A stretch of 29,304 nucleotides of DNA, taken from NCBI GenBank assembly GCA_009733715.1, contig WMKJ01000134.1, positions 1-29,304 on the forward strand, written 5' to 3'. Position 1 is the first letter of the stretch. The number at the start of each line of letters is the position of its first letter. Below the pieces are notes generated by a model. It was not told the origin of the DNA and searched no databases. It was given only the letters and a program-made list of their open reading frames with translations. The position numbers and the translations under genes are program-made. Positions 21,473 to 29,304 of this stretch are shown piece by piece. This DNA is from Herpomyces periplanetae (taxonomy: Eukaryota > Ascomycota > Laboulbeniomycetes > Herpomycetales > Herpomycetaceae).

Positions 21473-22267
21473 GGGTTAGCAAGTAAATACGCAAGGGTAC
21501 AGTACATTAACAAGACAACGTTTGGGTAAACCTCTCGCTACTTCGTGCCTGCAAACGTTCCAACAAACCGTGGCAATTCCCCAAACACAAACTTACACAA
21601 CACGGGTAACCCGAGGGCTGCACTCGCTAACAGAGACATGCTTAGCGTGCGTAAAACTATCATATTGTCGAATATTTTCATTAATGCCGGGCCCGCGCGC
21701 GTATGCGCTCACTTTGTATAAATGGTTTGTATATCTATCTGTATCCGCAGGTCTTATATACGCTTAAATGTGCAATGTATAATGTATAATTTAAATATTC
21801 CCTTCTCGCTCGCTCACACCCTCACCTCCACCAATTCACAATATTTAGAAAGGCAAAAATTTGTAAACTTCACCGCGTACTCACTCCCGTCCGTAGTATG
21901 TTGATCACCCACTATATCTTGCCCAGTTGCGATAGAGACCTTTTGTCCACCACTCAAAGCCCTCCGGGGGATCGCTATTTATGTATAAAGTGCATAACCC
22001 GATCAAATTTTTAAAAAATCTTGCGTCCACACTGGCGTGAGCTAAGCACACGCGCACGTCCCTCCGTCTGCCTGCCAGCATGTAAAATTACGCCCAATTA
22101 ATGCTAAATATGCAAGGTCCCGTGGGCCCGTAGTCAGTCTATAAGGAAAGGGGCATTAACACCTACATTAAATCGCATATTCATTCGTATTAAGGCTAAC
22201 TTTCCGGCTATTCAAGGCAAAATAAAAGGGCTAACGAGCTAAATAAGAGAGCACACAGCATTGATAA

Positions 22268-22298
22268 CACGCACGCACGCACACACACACATACACAT
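22268..22298. repeat. (CACG)n (CA)n repeat
   Basis: Three ACGC units run into six or so CA dinucleotides and an ATACACATA tail. It lies downstream of the U2AF gene. Confidence 0.85.
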
Positions 22299-22504
22299 AA
22301 TGCACATGTACACGCAATGTTAAAATCTTTCGTTAGCTACGCACCTACACAAGCGTCGTAAGCCAAAGTGTAGCGTACTGCGAGTCAAGCCGACGGTGAG
22401 CCACGTCAATCAACGAGTAAGCCTAGGCGCACGCACGCACGTAGCCCAAACTGAGTACTTGACGTGAGCGAGCCCGAGGATGGTCTCACGCTATACGTGT
22501 GCCA

Positions 22505-23463
22505 CTACCGACGTCGCTTTGTCGGAGGTGGACTAGGTGAACGGGAAATACTTCGTTCGTCACGGCCGCGCATCTTTAACCATTTTTTAGTGGATAGCCA
22601 TAATTCACGCTCCAACTCTTGACTGGGCTCTTTACGATGGATAAAATTGCAAAACCCTCCGCGCACGCATCCTTCCCCCGAATTAAGTCGACAACAAGCT
22701 TCGCGAAAGTCCGTGACGGGTGAAAGTTCACAGTAAACAGGTCGAGCCGCGTACCAACGTGAATTTAGTGCATCGCACGCGGCCTGTGCAGAATCTTCGT
22801 ACTTGAACCGTGCGTAAACGTTGCCAATTAAGTCTACGTAACTGCTCCAATCCATGTGCCCGCGCATGCATACAAGCGTAACACCAGTGTTAAACGCAGT
22901 TTTTGCAGCATCAGATGCACACAAATGTTATAGTTTAACTTTGTTAGCCTTGCGTGTACACGCAAACAATGCGTTAAAGCGACTGTGAACCAACTGCAAG
23001 GTGACAATGTGTGTGTGGATATGTATTTGCATCATACACGTTAAAACTCACGATCATTATTGTTATCACACACCACAACTTCTTCTAGTTCGCCGTACCG
23101 GCACATTTCACACCAAATATCCTCGTAGAAAGCGTCAAAATGGTTTTGAAGTTGTTGTGCATTCATCTTATTTTTTGGGTCATACGCAGGATTCATGTAC
23201 ATGTTTGGCATGAGTATGGTTTGTGAATATGACGGCTTAACATGCTTTCGAGAGCACCGATCACCGTGCCGACATGCGCCAATCTTGTAGTAAAAACTAC
23301 AGTTAACCTGCACGTTTACACGTGTACATTTTTAGTTAGCCAGCGTAAACAGCTGTAAATTTTTTGCTGTAAACTGTCAAACTTAGTTTCATCATGATTC
23401 TCACGCAAGTATACCTACCTTATCCTGCTCTGTACCGAAAATTGATGCTAGATAATTCGCCAT
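22505..23463 (-). CDS. U2AF1: U2AF small subunit (U2AF23/U2AF35), 3' splice-site recognition factor
   Basis: This protein reads the AG at 3' splice sites and pairs with the large U2AF subunit in early spliceosome assembly in the nucleus. Three exons: 23463-23419, 23307-23052 and 22833-22505, with introns of 111 and 218 nt. They give 209 residues against 216 for the fission-yeast protein. Exon 1 encodes MANYLASIFGTEQDK; the second junction rebuilds DHLIGNVYARFKYE. Domains in order are zinc finger 1 (CSFYYKIGACRHGDRC..H), the U2AF-homology motif (FDAFYEDIWCEM, RWYAARPVYCELSPVTDF), zinc finger 2 (CCRLNSGEGC...CNFIH) and a short Arg/Ser tail (RSISRSPSPPPTKRRR). The RS tail is much shorter than in animals. 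Four CACGTG boxes lie upstream. Identity is firm from the zinc fingers and UHM. Confidence 0.95.
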
Positions 23464-24758
23464 AGTCAAACTCGCTTTCGGTAACTTTGACTCAGTATAA
23501 GCGTACTGTACATGTGCATAACGTGAACAATATGACAACTTTTTCCGGGTTCCCTTAAAAACCACTTGAAAAATCTTCCTTAACTCGTCGCGTCTTCGCC
23601 TTATCCATCATCACGTGTTCCGCCCACCTATGTCCCCACGACATGTTTTTCCGGTGATACGCGAAGGCGGGTATTAATACTTTACACGATGAACAAGTAG
23701 CTGCAAAACTTGTTATTGTACACAAGTAAATCTTGCACTCTGTACTGTGATTATTCCACTTTGTTAAATTAACATTCAACATGCCCACAATTTTTTTTTG
23801 CCGAAAAGAAATGATTATCTCTCCCCATAGCCTTCACCCGTTCACTTCCTATTCCCCCCGAACTCCACCACACTGACTTTCATGGTCACGTGATGATGGT
23901 GTTGTACTACGACGGAGATTTGAGGGGGAGCCTAAAAATATTTGGGTAGGATGCTACATACTCTTACAACCATACCCATGCTCATGATGACGATTAAAGA
24001 CGTTTATTCACACCGTATATCCCAGTAGTATAATCTTCAATCTTTCCCTCGCACACATTCCACCCCAAACTCTCCAGCCTTCCCATCCAAAACCATCACC
24101 CTGCAGTGTCTCACGTGACTTGGAAGTGAAACGAATGGTGCCACGTGATATGGAGGGGACATATGGCCTACGTCATAATTGAGTAATCAGCCCTACTGTT
24201 GCCAGTCCAACGGTGTATAGCCTGCGGTATTGTTTGGTGTAAACAGGGAATGATTTTGGTGGAAATTTTGGCAGTTTGGAGAGCTTAAGAGGCTTGGATG
24301 GGATAGAGAGGTAAGACTGCTTCATGTGTAAAGAGTTAATGGTGATTAAAGTACATTACATTGATAGTTAACCTTATATCCCCTTTCACTTATTAACATT
24401 CGTATAGTATTCGAAGCAGAAGATTTCTTTGCTCAACCATAATGCTTACCCGATACCAACCTTTCCTTATTACTTGGATTCGTCCCCCGCCCTTCTCGTG
24501 ATCCCTTGTAATCTCACGCCAATTACCAAGTTCTCAGAGTTCGGCTGGTATCACGGTGTATAGCATAAAGTATTCCACGCGTGTACTTAGCTATTCAAGC
24601 TGATAGTTCATGTTTTAAAATGATTTTTCCCACCTTTCATTCACACCGTCAGATTACGGGAGGATCAGTTAACGTTGAACAGAAAAGTAATCGGATTTAT
24701 TTCATTAAACTTAAATATTAAAGTAAATCTATCATTAATTTGGTCGTTATTTGCTCTG
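23464..24758 (-). promoter_or_regulatory. U2AF upstream region with four CACGTG boxes
   Basis: About 1.3 kb separate the U2AF start from the 3' end of the kinase gene on the same strand. CACGTG occurs at 23612, 23887, 24112 and 24142; each fits RTCACGTG on at least one strand. A 75-codon ATG-started frame of unknown nature (23782-23555, minus) lies within; it could be a uORF or chance. No domain was recognised. The kinase 3'-UTR presumably occupies the high-coordinate part. Confidence 0.5.
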
Positions 24759-27383
24759 TCACCGTGGTACAGCGACAACTTGATTCCTCAAACCACTTTC
24801 ACGTACTTTCTTACTACGCCGTCCCAACAATGTTGCATTATCCAAGCTCAATTCGAACAAACTTGATCGATTTTTAAAAAGCTTTTGGGCTGCTGCATTA
24901 AACTGTGTATGCATGGAAAATCCCCCACTTGTTCCCTCATTTATTCCTGCTTCATTACTATTCCCATTGCTGTTCTTGTTCTTACAGTCATTTGTTACTG
25001 TAACACAGGTAGATTCCTTTGACACTCCTACTCCCGATCCAGATTGTGCATATTCATTATCATTGTGATGGTCCTCTAAATTTTCACCCTCTTCACCATC
25101 CCCAAGATTACTTTTAATAGCGGCAACGGTACTGACTGATCCTGATGTACTAGCCTCGACGGGAACCGTACCGTTATCATCTCGACTACTCATCAAAAAC
25201 CCGAGCCCACGAGACATCATGTTCAGATTACGCCGCCGTTTTCCTTCTTCCTCTTTGCGGTGTACGGCGTAACTTATATCAAAAATTTCGCGTAAACTAA
25301 AAATTCCTGGAGAACGAAAATCAAAAACTCGGCCTGTGTCTGATAATTGTGCTGGTCCAGTGCCACTTACATCGGGGGCGGATGATGTGGAAATTGGAGC
25401 AGCCAATGTTGAAGGACACGTTGAATCATGAATAAATTGAGATGACGTGACCCAATTATCAGGAGTTCTGCATGGCTTAATTCCCGTTTCATTGTGTACA
25501 GTGGAGGAAGATTTGGCTGCTAGAATGGCCGATGAAGATTCGTTGGTAGCCAATATCCAAGGATGATTCAAAAATTGACTAATGTCGTACCGCTCTTCCG
25601 GATCTACGGTTAACAAATGAGACACTAAATCTTTCGCTTCACTTGAAATATCATCCCACCAAGGTGATAAAAATGTATATTGACCCTTGGCAACCTTTTC
25701 TGAAAGAGTTTGAATTGATTCATCGTAAAACGGGGGAAATCCACACAATAAAGTGTATAATACACATCCCAGTGCCCACATGTCTACACTTTTGGAGTAA
25801 CGTTCATCCTTGACGATCTCAGGAGCTGTGTAGCCCACGGTACCGCACGGAGTCATGGTATCACGATCCCAGATAATCTTGGATAGACCAAAATCGGCAA
25901 CTTTTATACGACCAATTCCACCACCACCTATACCGGGTGTAAATTCGCCTTCATCAAGCTTTTCCTCCTCGCCCACTTTTTGGGCCTTGACTTCCTTGGA
26001 AGGGATGAAAGGGATGGGAAAGAAGAGTAAGTTTTCCGGTTTAATATCACTAAGATTAAACAGTTTAGAATGGTATAAGCGTGGCATTAATACTAAAAGC
26101 TTACCGATGAACAACGCCCGCTTTTTCGTGCATGTAATTCAGCGCTTGCGCTACTTGAACTATAACATGCCGTGACAACTTTTCGCTGAAGTAAGTTAAA
26201 CGTACAATTTCATGGAACAGTTCACCACCGACGCATAGTTCCAATATGATAAAGTAATACTGCGTTGAATCGGAAAAGTCGAGTAACTTGACAATGTTGG
26301 GATGATCCAGGTTTCGCATTATTTGTACTTCTTTTAACACGCTAGCCCGCTGTAGAATGTGGGTGTTAGCCTTGTCAGGTATTAGGGAAAAAAAAAGTAG
26401 AGCCGTACACGACAAAACAGTTTGTTATATCGAGCTCACGCCGTAGATTTTCATGAACAAGCATTACCCGATTACAAGGGCGTATGAGCCAACATTCATC
26501 CCTGATGAGAGGGGGAATATAGGCGAGTGGGAGCTTCCATGTTAAAATGAACGACGTGAGGAAAAGAGGATGGTAGGTCAGGTTAACAGTTATGGGCTAG
26601 ACTGCAGAAAATCGAAAGGACAATATTTTTCAATTATGACACTAACATTGACCTTATCGAATAAAGCAAGCAAGCGAAACAGGCAGAAGCAGGGGAAAGG
26701 AAAGCAAGGACAATGACTGCTATACATTATACAAGACAGATGAACATACGTACCTGCGCTCCGTTGAGCTCAAATTTGCGTACGACTTTAACGGCGACTT
26801 CACCGAATTCATTGGTAGAATCACGAGCACGGTATACGTTACTGAAAGCTCCATCGCCCATTTTTTCCAGGAGAACGTAGCGTTCCAAGGCGGTGTATGT
26901 GGGTAGCTTGTCATGCATTTCGCGTTCTTCTGCGACGATACGCTCTACCACAGTTGGATCGAGGAGAGTTTGCTCGGCCAAACTCTGCTCGATGGATGCT
27001 ACCGAAGAGAGGGAACCCGAGCAGCTTATATCACCTGAAGAATGAGGTTGAGGGTGCTGACCACCGTCTGATTTCATGGTAGAAGTGGCACTGTTGGCAT
27101 CTGGTTGGGAGCCTTTCCTTTGACAGTCTGAGGAAGTGTATAAAATTTGATCATCTTTACACATCTTGGCACATCCGTTAATGCCGATGGCGTTTCTTGG
27201 TTGATGTTGATGCCGCTGTTGGTATAGATGTTGTTGGTGCTGTAATGGCTGCAAGTGTGGTTGCTGATGCTGATGTTGCTGTAGTTGTAGTTGTGAACAC
27301 GGTGTACTGTCTACCATGGCACATGTCACTCGAGCCTGTTTTCCATGACGGATCAAATTCTTTATATTTTGAATTGTGCTCAT
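24759..27383 (-). CDS. srk1: CAMK-type MAPK-activated protein kinase, Rck2/Srk1 subfamily
   Basis: Rck2/Srk1 kinases act below the Hog1/Sty1 stress MAPK, mainly in cytoplasm and nucleus, on translation and mitotic entry. Three exons: 27383-26754, 26370-26105 and 26049-24759, with introns of 383 and 55 nt, giving 728 residues. The N-terminus has a Gln/His-rich tract. Kinase motifs: Gly loop GDGAFSNVY (176-184), VAVK lysine K199, E224 in LKEVQIM, HRDIKPEN with D300, a subfamily-type insert rich in acidic and Gly residues, DFG from D351, then PCGTVGYTAPEIV and DMWALGCVLYTLL. After the lobe come SLREIFDISYAVHRKEEEGK, a Ser/Asn-rich stretch, and at the end TLLGRRSKKVRES, which resembles the MAPK docking motif of human MK2. 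The first true ATG is 27383. The symbol is by subfamily, not proven orthology. A CACGTG box lies 158 bp upstream. Confidence 0.9.
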
Positions 27384-27612
27384 GGCTAACAATGTTCAGT
27401 AACTCTACACAAACACACAGATGGTATTCTTGAAGTTTTGCACGCGTGCGTGCGCGCTTAAATTCGGTTTTTAAAAGCTTTAATTATCAAGCTTGTAGAA
27501 TCCCCAAAGCAAAACTCCAGAATCAAAACGTCAAAATTTACACGTGACACGCCGTAGTTGATGAGTGAGAAGAAGGAGAAGTTGAAGATGGAGATGGGGG
27601 GAGAAGGGAAGA

Positions 27613-27666
27613 GAAGGAAGGGAAGGGAAGGGAAGGGAAGGGAAAGGAAAGGAAAGGAAAGGAAAG
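27613..27666. repeat. (GGAAG)n then (GGAAA)n purine repeat
   Basis: About six GGAAG pentamers pass into about four GGAAA pentamers. It lies about 230 bp upstream of the kinase start and makes a pure polypurine strand. Confidence 0.88.
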
Positions 27667-28111
27667 ATTAGGATAGGGAAGATGGTTGGATAGAGAGTGA
27701 GGGTGGGAGGAGTTATGGAGATGGGGGAAGATATTAATTTGATGATGGTTATTTTAATTTGAGTGAAGCATTAGGGTAGGAGTACGTACGCGAAGAGAAG
27801 TGTAAGAGAGGATGAAAGCGTGAATGCGTTTAGTGGAGAGAAGGGAGTAATGTAAAGAAGTGATTGAAAAGACTACACACGAAAGTCTCGGTTTAATAGA
27901 TCACACAGCGCCACCGCCCGTATCAAACAGTAAATTTTGCTTCGTCCGACATTAGTTAATCCGTACTTTGAAATGCTGCATTAACAAAATCGGGAGGAGA
28001 GCGTGGGAAAAGAAAGGGTATGCGAGAAGATGGCAGCACGAAAGGAAGAAATCAAGAGAGGGGGGAAGAAGTAGGTGAGCAAGAGGAAAAAGTCCGAGCC
28101 AACGAACGAAC

Positions 28112-28134
28112 ACACGAACGCACGCACGCACGTA
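28112..28134. repeat. (CGCA)n tetramer repeat
   Basis: Three to four CGCA units preceded by related GAACGAACACACGAA sequence. It belongs to the same family of GCAC-type patches seen at 14.3, 21.5, 22.3, 22.4 and 27.4 kb. Confidence 0.7.
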
Positions 28135-28439
28135 TGCGCGATGGGAAGGACGAACGCTTTGGGAGGAAAGTCTTGATTGGGAAGAAGAAGGGGAGGGGGA
28201 ATATTTGGCAACATTTGATAGTCGAAGAAACATCGAAGCATGAGCAAAAGACCGTACACGAGTAGTGGACAGGAGGGGGAAGGGGAGCACCAAGGGGAGC
28301 CCGATGAATACGCCGTGTGGAATCCGTAGTTGTATGCGCGAGCGCATCGTGAAAACCGCCCGCCATTTGCAGTGGTGCGAACTGCAGCACCGCCGAAATG
28401 GCTGCGCTGGAGCCGAGTTGGCCGGCTCTTGAATTCCAG

Positions 28440-28545
28440 CTATACATTTCCACTAGCTTCCCATCCCACCTATACATCTGGTCTCGTCTCACCAATCCTA
28501 CCTATACATCCTGTCTCATCCCTCAAAAATCCCACCTATACATCT
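28440..28545. repeat. Four-copy about 32-bp direct repeat with core CTATACATCT
   Basis: The core CTATACAT starts at 28440, 28470, 28502 and 28536, so the unit is 30-34 bp. The last three copies share the longer consensus CCACCTATACATCTGGTCTC with a few changes. No gene is clearly associated. Confidence 0.8.
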
Positions 28546-29224
28546 GATCTTTATCAAGGCTGCCGTGGCGTACAAACCTCCTCCAACGGGTTCCTCGACA
28601 CTCTTTGGCGCTTTTCCAGCGCATTGCACGCCTTTCCCCATGGAAATTTCCTTTCCGTTACACCGCGTTCACATCGTCACCTTGACCATGGTTCTAATGT
28701 TCCCGCCGTCATAAACCCGGTTCTTTATACTTCACCCTTTCCCAATCTCCGGCTTCCAACTAACCCAAATTCACCCCGCTACATTGCACAAACTTGGATT
28801 TATTCTCGTGCGCAACTTTTTCCAAAACCTCTCCTCGCCCCACTTGAATCCCCATCATCACCATCCCTTTATCACCACCATCCAAACCTCCTCTGGCCAG
28901 CAATTCCTCATTCTTCTACGCATCTACATGTTTTAGCCTAGGCTTCTTCCCTCCGGCACTTGTAAGATCGCCTACTTCCTTCATTACCCATTCCAATCCA
29001 AATCTATTTTCCCATCGCCCCATCCCACCCCGCCTCGACCCATTACTTCTAACCAATCTTACCTGCTTTTTTCCTCCCTTTTCCCCCATCCAAATAACCA
29101 AAATACCCTCCCATCTTCCTCGCCTTCTCCCATCCCGTCCCTCTGCTTCTTCGGCCTTATCACATCTCCGCCTACGTCAACTCTCCTCAATAATATCTTC
29201 CAATCGTTTTCACCTTAAACTACT
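28546..29224. other. Pyrimidine-rich stretch, gene status unclear
   Basis: A + strand frame stays open from 28330 to 28941 but its Pro/Ser/His-rich translation matches nothing I know and starts in repeat sequence. The composition resembles the CT-rich leader of the Myb-like gene, so this could be the upstream region of a gene beyond the window. Confidence 0.3.
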
Positions 29225-29249
29225 CCCCCCCCCCCCCCCCCCCCCCCTT

Positions 29250-29304
<55 letters not shown>
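29225..29304. repeat. Terminal poly(C): 23 C, TTT, 54 C
   Basis: The window ends in a near-pure C homopolymer. It is not a telomere repeat of the usual fungal TTAGGG type. It is likely a contig end produced by a homopolymer or dark-cycle poly-G artefact, or a true poly(C) tract that stopped the assembly. Confidence 0.95.

Larger units (their letters stand above)
20120..22504. other. Intergenic region between convergent Myb-like and U2AF genes
   Basis: No gene is supported. The stretch is GC-richer than the 5' part of the window and holds several short tandem repeats and short open frames. One minus-strand stretch (21438-21275) is open, has splice-like borders and reads like coding sequence, but no flanking exons could be joined. 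The 3' ends of both neighbours must lie in the outer parts. Confidence 0.4.
27384..28439. other. Upstream region of the kinase gene, no supported gene
   Basis: The proximal part should hold the kinase promoter; RTCACGTG on the minus strand lies at 27541-27548. The rest is purine-rich on the + strand with short repeats. Overlapping open frames of 80-150 codons on both strands share no recognisable motif. Confidence 0.4.

Noticed and set aside
21900-21995. Short minus-strand stretch reading SDPPEGFEWWTKGLYRNW and, in another frame, ALSGGQK
   Set aside because: Two frames look equally coding-like, neither extends, and no gene could be built; LSGGQK alone is not evidence of an ABC protein.
28050-28941. 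Open frames of 147 (minus) and 203 (plus) codons
   Set aside because: No motif, start in repeat or promoter-like sequence, conflicting strands; kept only as an unclear region.
1-29304. Search by eye for tRNA, rRNA, spliceosomal RNA, transposon ends, virus-derived elements and CRISPR arrays
   Set aside because: No TPsiC-like box with a matching cloverleaf, no conserved rRNA or U6 core, no long terminal or inverted repeats flanking an element, and no spaced identical repeats of CRISPR type were seen.

Overview
This window is a piece of a fungal nuclear genome. The protein-coding genes are split by short introns, mostly 55-220 nt, with GT-AG borders and CTAAC/CTAAT-like branch sites. The closest families I can recall are fungal: Tim50, AIM24, Atm1, an Rck2/Srk1-type kinase and a U2AF23-like splicing factor. 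The presence of a catalytic-looking UGGT, many introns and an RS-tailed U2AF small subunit argues against budding yeast (Saccharomycotina); I cannot place it further. I joined the exons by hand from reading frame, splice signals and remembered family sequences.

Layout. 1-5.9 kb is a mitochondrial block: the 3' part of TIM50 (+, cut by the window edge), AIM24 (-, seven exons) and ATM1 (+, nine exons). AIM24 and ATM1 are head to head over a 362-bp shared promoter. 6.1-11.9 kb is an endoplasmic-reticulum quality-control block: UGGT (+, two exons) ends in the retrieval-type tail KQEL. It overlaps tail to tail by 17 bp with a KDEL/HDEL-receptor (ERD2) gene on the other strand, so a likely cargo and its likely receptor family share the DNA of their stop regions.

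11.9-18.4 kb is about 6.5 kb with no gene I can support. It is rich in degenerate hexamer and tetramer repeats and, from about 16.9 kb, strongly pyrimidine-rich on the + strand. It leads into a 525-residue Ser/Thr/Pro-rich protein with a C-terminal Myb/SANT-like helix-turn-helix segment (18.4-20.1 kb, +). 20.1-22.5 kb is intergenic between convergent genes, with one weak candidate exon. 22.5-23.5 kb (-) is the small subunit of U2AF, and 24.8-27.4 kb (-) is a CAMK-type MAPK-activated kinase of the Rck2/Srk1 kind. The last 1.9 kb holds purine and tetramer repeats, a four-copy 32-bp repeat and a C-rich lead-in to a 54-base C run at the very end, which looks like a contig end or sequencing artefact.

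The most interesting points are the UGGT/ERD2 overlap, the two compartment-themed gene blocks, recurring RTCACGTG sites upstream of several genes (four in about 540 bp before U2AF), an inverted TGTGGCG repeat in the AIM24/ATM1 promoter, and the long repeat-rich, pyrimidine-loaded region before the Myb-like gene. I saw no tRNA, rRNA, transposon, virus-derived element or CRISPR array, and no clearly new multi-gene system.
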